Below the pieces are notes generated by a model. The model did no database searches. It had not been told where the DNA came from and worked only from the letters and a program-made list of their open reading frames with translations. Shown piece after piece: positions 34,031-42,776 of a stretch of 64,000 nucleotides of DNA. Made by a program: the position numbers and the translations under genes. Every line of letters starts with the position of its first letter. Position 1 is the stretch's first letter. This DNA comes from Microbacterium sp. zg-B185 (GTDB lineage Bacteria; Actinomycetota; Actinomycetes; Actinomycetales; Microbacteriaceae): contig NZ_CP126739.1 of NCBI RefSeq assembly GCF_030246885.1, forward strand, positions 3,038,001 to 3,102,000, given 5' to 3'.

Positions 34031-35542
34031 GTGTCCCTCAGCCAGACCCACCACACCGGTGTGATCCAGGCCGTCGTCGGCGAACCCGAGGTCCTCGAGG
34101 ACGCGCCTTTCCGGCTGCCCGCCCACCGCGTCGCCGACGACCGCGACCTGGCCGGCGACGTGGAGGGCTCGGCCGCCTGGCTGAGCCTGAAGGCGTCGGC
34201 CACGGCGCTGCAATCCCTGCAGGCCCGGGACGGCTGTGTTCCGGATGCCGCGCACCACGCATCCGCCCGCGCCCACGTCGAGGCGATCATCGCCGCGATC
34301 GTCGACCTCACGCCGCGATTCCCGCACGACCACTCGTACCTGACGGCATCGGTGACGGATTTCCGGCGCTGGGCCGACGAGGGCTTCGGCGTTCCCGACT
34401 TCTACGATTCGCTCATCGCGTTCCAGCCGCAGGAACACCGCGTGGACGGCATCCGTCACCTGGTCGTGTTCCCCATGTACACGCAGAACGGCTCGTCGCG
34501 GCGTCACGTCGAGGCGATGATCGTCGAGGTGATCTGGCCCGAGTTCATCGCCCAGCTGGAGACCGAGTACAGCAACCGGCTGTTCGTCTCGCTGCGGCTG
34601 GTGGATTTCACGCCCGGATACGACACGAACTCGGCGGTGCTGTTCCCCGAGACCGTGGCGATGCGCGAGATTCCGACGTTCACGTGGGGCGCGATCTTCC
34701 AGGACCGCGAAGCGGCACGCTACCGTCGCGTCGTGCGCGCGGCATCCCGGATCACCAAGCTCGATCTGCCTGCCGAGGCGGAGCGGATGCTGGAGGATCA
34801 GGCGCTGACCGAGAAGACGTTCGTGATGTGGGACATCATCCACGACCGCACCCACATGCGCGGCGACCTGCCCTTCGACCCGTTCATGATCAAGCAGCGG
34901 ATGCCGTTCTTCCTGTACTCGCTCGAGGAACTGCGCTGCGACCTCACCGCGTTCCGGGAGGTCGTCGCCATCCAGAAGCGTCTGAGCGAACGCGTCGGAT
35001 CGGGTGCGGCGCTGTCGCCGGCGGAGTCCGAGATGCTCGAGCACGCGCGGCTGGTGCAGTACGCGGTGATCTTCGACCGGATCTTCCGGTTCGCGATCAC
35101 CGGAACGCGCGTGCGCAACTACGACGCCGTGGGCGGTCAGCTGCTGTTCGCCTGGCTGCACCAGCGCGGCGTCCTGCACTGGACCGACACCTCGCTCGCG
35201 TTCGAGTGGTCCGGAGTACCCGCCGCGGTCATGGCGCTCGGGGACGCGATCGACGAGCTGTACTGGCGTTCGATCGACCGGCCCAAGACCGCGCACTGGC
35301 TGGCCGCGTATGAGCTGGTGCGGGGCACGCTCACCCCCAGCCCCGCGTCGCGGTGGGCGCGCGGTCTGCCCGACGAGGTGCTGGCCGGGCCGGCGAAGGC
35401 GTACACGGACGCGGTGCTGGACGACGAGTTCCCGCTGTCGATGTTCTTCGAAGCGCTGGAGAAGAAGATGCGTCCGGTGATCGACTCCACGGCCGGAATC
35501 CGTGGCGGAGCCGATGACCCGGAGGCTCCGCGCGCCGGGTAG
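34031..35542 (+). CDS. DUF6421 family protein
   Basis: A 503-aa soluble protein matching, from memory, the actinobacterial family DUF6421. Conserved-looking stretches include HLVVFPMYTQNGSSRRHVEA, FVSLRLVDFTPGYDTNSAVLFPE, FVMWDIIHDRTHMRGDLPFDPFMIKQRMPFF and FRFAITGTRVRNYDAVGGQLLF. The HDRTHMRGDLPFDP segment with clustered His, Asp and Arg could be a metal or nucleotide site. The start is GTG 34031 with GGAGG at 34021-34025; an ATG at 33962 is in frame but would abut the lrp start without a ribosome site. Divergent from lrp and followed by an SDR gene. The function is unknown. Confidence 0.82.
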   Translation: MSLSQTHHTGVIQAVVGEPEVLEDAPFRLPAHRVADDRDLAGDVEGSAAWLSLKASATALQSLQARDGCVPDAAHHASARAHVEAIIAAIVDLTPRFPHDHSYLTASVTDFRRWADEGFGVPDFYDSLIAFQPQEHRVDGIRHLVVFPMYTQNGSSRRHVEAMIVEVIWPEFIAQLETEYSNRLFVSLRLVDFTPGYDTNSAVLFPETVAMREIPTFTWGAIFQDREAARYRRVVRAASRITKLDLPAEAERMLEDQALTEKTFVMWDIIHDRTHMRGDLPFDPFMIKQRMPFFLYSLEELRCDLTAFREVVAIQKRLSERVGSGAALSPAESEMLEHARLVQYAVIFDRIFRFAITGTRVRNYDAVGGQLLFAWLHQRGVLHWTDTSLAFEWSGVPAAVMALGDAIDELYWRSIDRPKTAHWLAAYELVRGTLTPSPASRWARGLPDEVLAGPAKAYTDAVLDDEFPLSMFFEALEKKMRPVIDSTAGIRGGADDPEAPRAG

Positions 35543-35565
35543 CGGCGCCGGGGAAGGTGGGGATG

Positions 35566-36243
35566 ATGCCTGATGTCAGCGGACGCCTCGTGCTGATCGC
35601 GGGTGCGACCAGCACGAGCGGACTGGTCTGCGCCCGCGCCCTGGCATCGGCCGGCGCCCGGGTCGTCGCGGTGGGGCGGGATCCCGGAAAGCTCGAGGCG
35701 CTGGCCGGCGAGGTGCCCGGCATCGCGGTGCGCGCCTGCGACCTCACCGACGAGTCGGCGGTCCGAGCGCTGGCCGAAGGGGTGCACCGCACGGACGGGC
35801 GCGTGGACGGTGTCGTGCACCTGGTCGGGGGCTGGCGCGGCGGCGGCGGACTGGCCGGCCAGAGCGACGAGGACTACCGGTTCCTGGAACGCTCGTTCAC
35901 GGCCCTGCGCCACGTGAGCCGCGCCTTCGACGCGGATCTGCGCGCATCCGCGGCCGGACGCCTCGCGATCGTGTCCTCGACCGCGGTGGCCCGGCCGCTG
36001 GCGGGCGGGGCGAACTACGCCGCCGTCAAGGCCGCGAGCGAGGCTTGGACCCGTGCCGTCGCACAGGGCTTCAGTAAGGGCGCGCGGGATGCCGGTGACG
36101 ACCTGTCCGCTGCGGCGGTGATCTTCCGGGTGAAGGTGCTGGAGGGCCGGGAGGACGCGCTCGCCGAGCACGTGGTCGGCCTGTGGCGTGTCGAGGCGGC
36201 ATCCGTCAACGACACCGTCGTCACGCTCGCCGACGAGAGCTGA
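35566..36243 (+). CDS. Short-chain dehydrogenase/reductase
   Basis: A 225-aa SDR. The Rossmann dinucleotide motif is LIAGATSTSGLVCARALASAGARVVAVGR (GATSTSG in place of TGxxxGxG), followed by CDLTDE, a VHLVGGWRGG strand equivalent to NNAG, catalytic S in IVSSTAV and YxxxK in NYAAVKAASEAW. The motifs suggest an NAD(P)-dependent oxidoreductase with unknown substrate. ATG 35566 is 8 nt after GAAGG; ATG 35563 and GTG 35557 are alternatives. Only 23 bp follow the DUF6421 gene, so the two are probably co-transcribed. Confidence 0.85.
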   Translation: MPDVSGRLVLIAGATSTSGLVCARALASAGARVVAVGRDPGKLEALAGEVPGIAVRACDLTDESAVRALAEGVHRTDGRVDGVVHLVGGWRGGGGLAGQSDEDYRFLERSFTALRHVSRAFDADLRASAAGRLAIVSSTAVARPLAGGANYAAVKAASEAWTRAVAQGFSKGARDAGDDLSAAAVIFRVKVLEGREDALAEHVVGLWRVEAASVNDTVVTLADES

Positions 36244-36256
36244 GCGGATCGAGCGA

Positions 36257-37684
36257 TCAGGACACCTGGTCGGCCTGGACCGGGTCCGGCGCCCGCTCGT
36301 ACTCCTTGGACAGCGTGCGGTAGCTGCGGGTCGTGAACGCGAGCAGCGCGACGGCGACCATCACCAGGCCGCTGACCAGGAACACCAGCGCGATTCCGCG
36401 CGCCTCCCCGTCGCCGAGGAGCCACCCCCACGCCTGCAGGCCGGCATCCGAGTTCATGTACGGGATGATCCAGAACTGCGCGATCGGCGCGATCAGGAAC
36501 GCGGTGATCGGAGCGGCGGCGGACTCGAACGCCGCCGCGAAGCCGAAGACCCGTCCCTGCGTCCGGAACGGCACGACCTTCTGGATGACGGTCTGCTCGG
36601 ATGCCTCGACCGCCGGCACCAGCGCCATGTACACCCAGATGCCCACGGCGTACAGCCACCACCACTCGCGGATCGTGAAGATCGCGCCCAGCACCCCCAT
36701 CGCCAGGACGACGAGCAGCATCGTGCGGATGGGGTTGCGGCCGAGCCCCCGCGCGGAGATCACGATCCCCCCGATGATGAATCCGGTCGAGGCGACCCCG
36801 AGCACCACGCCCCACCACTCGACGGGGAACAGTGTCAGTCCGTACGGGTCCATCAGCGCCATGTAGACACCGCCGATGAGGTTGTTGAAGGTGGCGAAGA
36901 TGATCAGGGCGAACAGGCCCGGTGCAGAGCGGATGGCGCGGATGCTGCCCCGCACGTCCATGACCGGCTGCCGCTCGCCCTCCCGAGCGGGCTTGTCCTC
37001 GGGGATCCGCAGGAAAGCGACGTGAAGCAGCGCGAGCAGGGTGAAGGCGATCGCGATGACCAGTGTCCAGCCCATGCCGAGCAGGCCGATCGCCAACCCG
37101 CTGAACACGCTCGTGACCGTGAAGGCGATCCCCTGCACGGTGCCGACCATGCCGTTGGCGTTGGCGTGCCGCTCGACCGGGACCAGCAGCGTGACCGTGG
37201 TGGACAGCGCGATGTTGCGCATGTTCTCGATCACTCCGCCGAACAGGATGATGCCCGAGAACAGCCAGAACCACGGCCCGCCGATGTCCAGGAGCGCCGA
37301 TTCCGGCTGGGCGAGGTAGAGCGCGCCGGCGATGAGGAACGAGGCCAGCGTGACCAGGCTGGAGAGCACCATCACGACATGCTTGCGATACCGGTCGACG
37401 ATCGTGCCGAACACCATGGAGAAGATCGCGACGAACAGCATGTACGCGCCGCCGATGATGCCCGTGGCCAGCACCGACTGCGTCTCGATGTAGACCCAGA
37501 ACGTGAGGGCGAACCACAGGAAGCTGGTCGTGATGTTCGCGATCGCCGTGTTCACCAGCACCTGGATGAATGTGCGCATGCCCCCGGGCGGCGCCGTCGT
37601 GCCGCGGTACTCCGCGGTGCCGCCCTGCTCCGCGGTGCCGCTCGCCGGGGCCGCCATCGCGCCCGAGTCGCCTGGGGAGGTCAT
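36257..37684 (-). CDS. Major facilitator superfamily transporter
   Basis: A 475-aa protein with about twelve membrane segments. MFS features include the loop 2-3 motif MVFGTIVDRYRKHVVMV (a relaxed GxxxDRxGRR) and the symmetric repeat in the second half. The N-terminal 40 residues are Ala/Gly/Pro-rich and cytoplasmic. The family is close to drug/permease MFS members of actinobacteria such as tetracycline-type or enterobactin exporters; substrate unknown. ATG 37684 has a TATCCT box 6 nt upstream and no Shine-Dalgarno. Convergent with the SDR gene. Confidence 0.88.
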   Translation of the reverse strand: MTSPGDSGAMAAPASGTAEQGGTAEYRGTTAPPGGMRTFIQVLVNTAIANITTSFLWFALTFWVYIETQSVLATGIIGGAYMLFVAIFSMVFGTIVDRYRKHVVMVLSSLVTLASFLIAGALYLAQPESALLDIGGPWFWLFSGIILFGGVIENMRNIALSTTVTLLVPVERHANANGMVGTVQGIAFTVTSVFSGLAIGLLGMGWTLVIAIAFTLLALLHVAFLRIPEDKPAREGERQPVMDVRGSIRAIRSAPGLFALIIFATFNNLIGGVYMALMDPYGLTLFPVEWWGVVLGVASTGFIIGGIVISARGLGRNPIRTMLLVVLAMGVLGAIFTIREWWWLYAVGIWVYMALVPAVEASEQTVIQKVVPFRTQGRVFGFAAAFESAAAPITAFLIAPIAQFWIIPYMNSDAGLQAWGWLLGDGEARGIALVFLVSGLVMVAVALLAFTTRSYRTLSKEYERAPDPVQADQVS

Positions 37685-37690
37685 TTCGCG

Positions 37691-37696
37691 AGGATA
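37691..37696 (-). promoter_or_regulatory. Leaderless-type -10 box of the MFS gene (TATCCT)
   Basis: TATCCT on the minus strand ends 6 nt before the ATG at 37684. Confidence 0.5.
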
Positions 37697-37874
37697 CCGA
37701 GGGCCCCGGACATCCGGAACCCCGCTCGCGCGCCCCGCACCTGGGTGCGATCGCCCCCTACGAGTGCAGCCCTCTTGTCCAGGCACTGGTCCAGTCCGCC
37801 GAGGGACATGAGGATGCCGCCGACGCCGCCGTCAGCACCTTCCTGCGCGACGGGGCAGCACGTGACGGCGGCCG

Positions 37875-37880
37875 TAGGCT
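37875..37880 (+). promoter_or_regulatory. Leaderless-type -10 box of the threonine aldolase gene (TAGGCT)
   Basis: TAGGCT is followed by 7 nt and a GTG start. This helps choose GTG 37888, whose upstream GAGG is too close to serve as a ribosome site. Confidence 0.45.
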
Positions 37881-37887
37881 TGAGGAT

Positions 37888-38952
37888 GTGACTCCGCTCC
37901 ATGACACCGCCGTGCGCGGCTTCGCCTCGGACAACTACTCCGGCATCCACCCCGAGGTGCTCGCGGCCATCGCCGCTGCGAACGACGGCCACCAGATCGC
38001 CTACGGCGAGGACGAATACACCGCGCGGCTGCAACAGGTCTTCACCCACCACTTCGGCGACGGCGTCGAGGCCTTCCCCGTCTTCAACGGCACCGGCGCG
38101 AACGTCGTGGGCCTGCAGTCGATGCTGCCGCGATGGGGCGCGGTCATCGCGGCATCCACCGCGCACATCAACGTCGACGAGGGGGGTGCGCCGGAACGGG
38201 TCGCCGGCATCAAGCTCCTCACCGTCCCCACGGACGACGGCAAGCTCACTCCCGAGCTGATCGACCGTGAGGCGTGGGGATGGGGCGACGAGCACCGCGC
38301 GCAGCCGCTGGTGGTCTCGGTCACCCAGTCCACCGAGCTGGGCACGGTGTACTCCGTCGACGAGCTGCGGGCGATCGCCGATCACACCCACGCGCTGGGG
38401 ATGCGACTGCACATGGACGGCGCACGCGTCTCGAACGCGGCAGCCTCGCTGGGCCTGCCGTTGCGCGCCTTCACGCGGGACGTGGGCGTGGACGTCCTGA
38501 GCTTCGGCGGCACGAAGAACGGCGCGATGCTGGGCGAGGCGATCGTCGTCCTGGATCCCGAGGCCTCCGCCGGTCTGACCTTCCTGCGCAAACTGAACAT
38601 GCAGCTCTCCTCGAAGATGCGGTTCGTCTCCGCTCAGCTGATCGCGCTGCTGGAGGGCGACCTCTGGCTGCGCAACGCCTCCCACGCGAATGCCATGGCG
38701 GCTCGCCTGCGCGCCGCCGTCGAGGCCGGGGTGGCCGACGGCTCCCTCCGCGGAGTGGCCTTCACCCAGCCGACTCAGGCCAACGGGGTGTTCGCGACCC
38801 TCCCCGCCGGCGTGGCCGACCGGCTGCGCGAGGCGTTCCGCTTCTACGACTGGGATGCGGCCACGCGCGAAGTGCGCTGGATGTGCTCGTTCGACACCGA
38901 CGAAGCCGACGTCGACGCGTTCGTCGCCGAGCTGGCCCGCCTGGCCGGATAG
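37888..38952 (+). CDS. Low-specificity L-threonine aldolase
   Basis: A 354-aa PLP enzyme splitting L-threonine or L-allo-threonine to glycine and acetaldehyde. It starts with the family's DTAVRGFASDNYSGIHPEVL and has AYGEDEYTARLQ, VFNGTGANVVGLQ, HINVDEGGAPER, SVTQSTELGTVYS and HMDGARVSNAAASLG. The PLP lysine is in SFGGTKNGAMLGEAIVV. Length is typical. The start is GTG 37888; a TAGGCT box ends 7 nt before it. It is divergent from the MFS gene. No evident operon partner. Confidence 0.93.
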   Translation: MTPLHDTAVRGFASDNYSGIHPEVLAAIAAANDGHQIAYGEDEYTARLQQVFTHHFGDGVEAFPVFNGTGANVVGLQSMLPRWGAVIAASTAHINVDEGGAPERVAGIKLLTVPTDDGKLTPELIDREAWGWGDEHRAQPLVVSVTQSTELGTVYSVDELRAIADHTHALGMRLHMDGARVSNAAASLGLPLRAFTRDVGVDVLSFGGTKNGAMLGEAIVVLDPEASAGLTFLRKLNMQLSSKMRFVSAQLIALLEGDLWLRNASHANAMAARLRAAVEAGVADGSLRGVAFTQPTQANGVFATLPAGVADRLREAFRFYDWDAATREVRWMCSFDTDEADVDAFVAELARLAG

Positions 38953-38999
38953 TCGCCTCTCGGCCCACGACACCGCCCGCGCGGCAGGCCGGGGAACCG

Positions 39000-39881
39000 T
39001 CAGGACAGCACGTCCCGGGTGACGAACCGTGCGATCGCGGCCGCACCGAAGACCAGCACGTAACCGGCCTGCAGCAGAGCATTCGCCGCGAACGAGTCCC
39101 ACACCACCGGCGCGCGCAGCAGATCTGCGAAGTCCAGCCAGCGGTCGGTGAACAGCAGCGGATGCAGCGCCTCCAGCTGCGGGATCGCCCCGACGATCTG
39201 CGCGGTGACCGCGAGGATCGCCGTGGCCGCCATCGCCCCGACCGGGACGGTGGTCAGCGTGGAGAAGAACAGACCGATCGCGGACAGCCCGAGCAGCGAC
39301 ACGGACGCGTACGCGGCGATCGCGAGCAGCCGGATCTCGCCCTCCACGACCGAGACCTGCACGCCGGACAGCAGCGTCACCGGTCCCACCGGGAACAGCA
39401 GCCAGCCGGCGAGCGTGCCGACGACGACGAGCGTGAGCGTGCCGGCGACGCAGAACGCCGCCGCGAACAGATACTTCACGACCAGCAGCCGCACCCGCCC
39501 GGCCGGCGCGACCAGGAGGTAGCGCAGCGTTCCGTGAGCGGCCTCACCGGCGATCGCGTCGCCGGCGGCGATGCTGACGGTGAGCGGCAGGAACAGCGGG
39601 ATGGCCACCGTCAGCGCAGCAAGTCCGACGAACAGGCCGTTGCCGGCGATCTGATCGAGGAACGCCGGCCCGCGTCCCGGTCGGGAGCCGCCCACCAGAC
39701 GGATGGCGACCGCGACGAGAACGGGGATCAGCGCGAGCGCACCGAGCATCGCCCACGTGCGCCGGCGGCCGAACTGGGTGGCCATCTCGTTCCCGAGCAG
39801 CTGCAGGGTGCCCCCCACCGGGCGCCGGGCAGCGACCCCGCCCGCGCGCACGCCCGCGTCGGCCCGCTCAGGGGAGGACAT
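39000..39881 (-). CDS. ABC-2 type exporter permease
   Basis: A 293-aa membrane protein with six membrane segments, the first preceded by a hydrophilic, Arg/Gly-rich 30-residue tail. Residues ATQFGRRRTWAMLGALALIPVLVA and the GEAAHGTLRYLLVAPAGRVRLLVVKYL loop are typical of ABC-2 permeases that work with a NodI/CcmA-type ATPase. Its start overlaps the ATPase gene by 14 bp. Third gene in the operon LolA-like, ATPase, permease. The substrate is unknown. Confidence 0.9.
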   Translation of the reverse strand: MSSPERADAGVRAGGVAARRPVGGTLQLLGNEMATQFGRRRTWAMLGALALIPVLVAVAIRLVGGSRPGRGPAFLDQIAGNGLFVGLAALTVAIPLFLPLTVSIAAGDAIAGEAAHGTLRYLLVAPAGRVRLLVVKYLFAAAFCVAGTLTLVVVGTLAGWLLFPVGPVTLLSGVQVSVVEGEIRLLAIAAYASVSLLGLSAIGLFFSTLTTVPVGAMAATAILAVTAQIVGAIPQLEALHPLLFTDRWLDFADLLRAPVVWDSFAANALLQAGYVLVFGAAAIARFVTRDVLS

Positions 39882-40836
39882 CGAATCCCTCGCCGGTCAG
39901 TTCCACGAAACGCTGCTCGAGGCTCGCACCGGCGACCTCGAAGCCCCGCACGCGCACGCCCGCCGTGACGAGGGCGCGGACGACCTCCTCCGGCTCCACG
40001 CCGTCGGGGATCGTGCCGGAGACACGCTCGCGATCGGATGCCGATCCGGCCGGGTCGGTCTGCACTCCGAGGCCGGCGAGCACGCCGCGCGCTCGCTCCA
40101 GGTCGGGCGTGCGGACGTGCACGCGGCCGGGTCCGCCGGAGCGGCGGAAATCCTCCAGCGTGCCCTGCGCGATCAGGCGCCCGGCGCTCATGACGCCGAC
40201 GTGCGTGCACAGCTGCTCGACCTCGGCGAGGAGGTGGCTGGAGACGAAGACGGTGGTGCCTTCCGCGGCGAACGAGCGGATCAGCGCCCGCACCTCGCGG
40301 GTCCCCTGCGGGTCCAGGCCGTTGGTGGGCTCGTCCAGCACGAGCAGCTCCCGCGGCATGAGCAGGGCGTTGGCCAGTCCCAGCCGCTGCTTCATGCCGA
40401 GGGAATAGGCGTGGGCCTTCTTCCGCGCGGCGTGCGAGAGCCCCACCCGATCCAGTGCGGCGGCCACCCGGGCCGGCCGGGTGCGCGGCGACGAGTGCCG
40501 GTCGGCCGCATCGAAGCGCCGCAGATTCTGCTCACCGGTCAGGAACGGCGAGAACGCGGGTCCCTCCACGAGCGCGCCCACGCGCGGGAGCACGTCATCC
40601 AGCGCCCGTGGCATCGACGAGCCCAGCACACGCGCGTTGCCGCTGGTGGCCCGCAGCAGACCGAGCAGCATGCGGATCGTGGTGGTCTTGCCCGAGCCGT
40701 TCGGCCCCAGGAAGCCGAAGACGGCGCCGCGCGGCACGATCAGATCGACCGCGTCGACGGCTGTCTGCGCTCCGAACCGCTTGGTCAGGCCGGACGTCTC
40801 GATCGCCGGCTGGGCGGCGGGGTTCGCGCTCGCCAC
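39868..40836 (-). CDS. ABC-2 exporter ATPase (CcmA/NatA type)
   Basis: A 322-aa ATPase. Walker A GPNGSGKTTTIRMLLGLL, signature YSLGMKQRLGLANALL, Walker B LLVLDEPTNGLDPQGTREV and FVSSHLLAEVEQLCTHVGVMSAGRL are clear. The C-terminal 90 residues form the regulatory domain common in multidrug or bacteriocin exporters. The start is GTG 40836; only 4 bp separate it from the LolA-like gene stop. Confidence 0.94.
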   Translation of the reverse strand: MASANPAAQPAIETSGLTKRFGAQTAVDAVDLIVPRGAVFGFLGPNGSGKTTTIRMLLGLLRATSGNARVLGSSMPRALDDVLPRVGALVEGPAFSPFLTGEQNLRRFDAADRHSSPRTRPARVAAALDRVGLSHAARKKAHAYSLGMKQRLGLANALLMPRELLVLDEPTNGLDPQGTREVRALIRSFAAEGTTVFVSSHLLAEVEQLCTHVGVMSAGRLIAQGTLEDFRRSGGPGRVHVRTPDLERARGVLAGLGVQTDPAGSASDRERVSGTIPDGVEPEEVVRALVTAGVRVRGFEVAGASLEQRFVELTGEGFDVLP

Positions 40837-40840
40837 CGGG

Positions 40841-41983
40841 TCAACGGCCGGTCTGGGCGGCTTCGACCAGACGCGATGCGGGAACAGCCCCGGCCAGCAT
40901 CCGGCCGTCGTCGGTGATGAGCACGCTGATCAGCGATGTCTGCAGCACCCGTCCGCCCTCCACTGCAGTGGTGACGGCCTCCAGCTGCGCGCGCTGCCCG
41001 GAGCTGAGCCCACCCCCCGCCGCCGTCTCCGGCAGCTGGACCACGGCCGACCAGCCCTGGCCGTACACCGTCGGCGCGTCCGGGTCGCCCCTGCCGTGCC
41101 GCGCAGCCCAGTCCTCGGGCGAGGGCAGCGCGAGCCCCTCATCCACGACGGCGATGCCATCGGCCGGGGTGAAGGCGAGCGCCGCAGGATCCGGCGCCTC
41201 GAAGCCGACGCGCGTGAAGGCGATCTGGAACGCGGGCTCGTCCGAGCCCCGAGCGGTGATCGAGGCTGCCAGCGCGGCGCCGTTCTGGCCGTCGATGGCG
41301 AAGCGGATGTCCCCGATGAGCGTGTCCTCGGCGCGCGGGGTGAGGATCAGCTCGTACACGTCGCGGCCGGCAACGCGGGCGTCCGTTCCGACGGTGACCT
41401 CGGTGCTCTCGTCGAGTCGCGCCAGAGCCTCTTCCAGCAGCCGCTGCGGAGTCGGCACCGCAGCGTCCTCCGGCGGGCCCGGCAGCCGGCTGCGCCACCG
41501 CTCGAGGTCGGAATCGGACGGCAGAGTCAGGCGCGTGGCGGTCTGGGACTCGCTGTCGACGTACCAGGCGATGCCGGCGTCACCGTCGACGTACACGTTG
41601 CGTTCGGCAAGCCGATCCAGAACCTGCAGACGGGCGCGTTCCCCGTCGAGGTAGACGTTCGCCGTGTGGGTTCCGGCGATCAGCCCGAGGACGTCGTCGA
41701 GACCGGCCGCGGCAGCTGCGGAGTCGTCCGCGCCGGACGCGCCGGTCAGTGCGTCCAGGTCGGGAAGCCCGAGCTCGGATGCCTGCTCGATCGTGCCGGT
41801 GAGCATGTCGACCTCGCTCGCACCGGCGAACTCGATCAGTTCCTGGACGCTCTTGTCCGGCAGGTCGACCGCGCCGCTGGCCGCGATCGGCACCAGGATG
41901 CCGGCACCCACCAGGATCGGGACGGCCAGCACACCGGTCCACGCGAGGGCTCGGCGGTCCCGGACACGGCCTGCGGAGCTCAT
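40841..41983 (-). CDS. Membrane-anchored LolA/outer-membrane-lipoprotein-carrier-like protein
   Basis: A 380-aa exported protein. Residues 15-35 form one hydrophobic segment (TGVLAVPILVGAGILVPIAA), probably an uncleaved anchor or signal. The rest is a beta-rich fold with LolA/LppX-like character (IAGTHTANVYLDGERARLQVL, RNVYVDGDAGIAWYVDSESQTATRL, VAGRDVYELILTPR, IAFTRVGFEAPDP). Related proteins in actinobacteria belong to the LolA-like superfamily that binds lipids. Encoded directly upstream of an ABC-2 exporter, so it may hand lipid to or from that transporter. ATG 41983 has TAGCCT 7 nt upstream. Confidence 0.75.
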   Translation of the reverse strand: MSSAGRVRDRRALAWTGVLAVPILVGAGILVPIAASGAVDLPDKSVQELIEFAGASEVDMLTGTIEQASELGLPDLDALTGASGADDSAAAAAGLDDVLGLIAGTHTANVYLDGERARLQVLDRLAERNVYVDGDAGIAWYVDSESQTATRLTLPSDSDLERWRSRLPGPPEDAAVPTPQRLLEEALARLDESTEVTVGTDARVAGRDVYELILTPRAEDTLIGDIRFAIDGQNGAALAASITARGSDEPAFQIAFTRVGFEAPDPAALAFTPADGIAVVDEGLALPSPEDWAARHGRGDPDAPTVYGQGWSAVVQLPETAAGGGLSSGQRAQLEAVTTAVEGGRVLQTSLISVLITDDGRMLAGAVPASRLVEAAQTGR

Positions 41984-41990
41984 GCGCCCC

Positions 41991-41996
41991 AGGCTA
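41991..41996 (-). promoter_or_regulatory. Leaderless-type -10 box (TAGCCT)
   Basis: TAGCCT on the minus strand is followed by 7 nt and the ATG of the LolA-like gene; it would drive the three-gene exporter operon. Confidence 0.5.
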
Positions 41997-42048
41997 CGCC
42001 GGTCGCGGCATCCCGTCCCCGGTCACAGTGAACACTCAGGATGCCGGG

Positions 42049-42711
42049 TCAGCGCAGCGCGCCGACGCTGGCCAGACCGAGCCGGATGAGGGTGCCCCGG
42101 CCGCCCTCCATCTCGGCGGCCAGGCTGTCCGAGGCCGCCTCGCTGGGCGGCATCCAGGTCACCTCGAGCGCATCCTGGCGCGGCTCGCAGGTGCCCGTGA
42201 CCGGAACGACGAACGCCAGCGACACCGCGTGCTGCCGGTCGTCGTGGAAGGCGGAGATGCCGGGCATCGGGAAGTACTCCGCAACGGTGAACGGCACCGG
42301 CTGCAGCGGCAGGAGCGGAAACGCCATCGGCCCCAGATCGTTCTCCAGGTGCCGGAACAGCGCGTCCCGCACGGTCTCGCCGTAGCGGACGCGCCCGCTG
42401 ACGATCGTCCGGGTCATCTCTCCCAGTGGCGTGGCGCGCAGCAGGATCCCGACCTCGGTGACCGCGCCGAGACCGTCGGTGCGCACCGGGATCGCCTCGA
42501 CGTAGAGGATCGGAAGTCGACGCCGCGCCTCGGCGAGCTCGATCTCGGACAGCCAGCCCGGGTTGGCGGCGCTGCTCGGAGTCGGCGATCCGAACGACCC
42601 GTTGCCGAGCGAGCGGGGATCGCCGCCGAACCCCTGGCCGCGGAGCGGGTCGTCCGCGCCGCCCGCGTCGTCGCGGTCGTCCGGGTCGGGATCGGGAGTT
42701 CGCACTGCCAT
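42049..42711 (-). CDS. DUF4916 / NUDIX-like protein
   Basis: A 220-aa protein of the actinobacterial DUF4916 (NUDIX-related) family. After an acidic N-terminal 55 residues the fold begins (NPGWLSEIELAEARRRLPILYVEAIPV), then GILLRATPLGEMTRTIVSGRVRYGETVRDALFRHLENDLGP, which resembles a degenerate Nudix box: the G-x5-E and REUxEExGU pattern is replaced by RDALFRHLENDLG. So hydrolase activity is uncertain. A good ACAGGAGAC ribosome site precedes ATG 42711. Divergent from the esterase gene. Confidence 0.82.
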   Translation of the reverse strand: MAVRTPDPDPDDRDDAGGADDPLRGQGFGGDPRSLGNGSFGSPTPSSAANPGWLSEIELAEARRRLPILYVEAIPVRTDGLGAVTEVGILLRATPLGEMTRTIVSGRVRYGETVRDALFRHLENDLGPMAFPLLPLQPVPFTVAEYFPMPGISAFHDDRQHAVSLAFVVPVTGTCEPRQDALEVTWMPPSEAASDSLAAEMEGGRGTLIRLGLASVGALR

Positions 42712-42776
42712 GTCTCCTGTATACCCCAGCAGTCCCGTGCGTGCCGCACGGCGGCGCCGACTGGAATGATAGGCGC

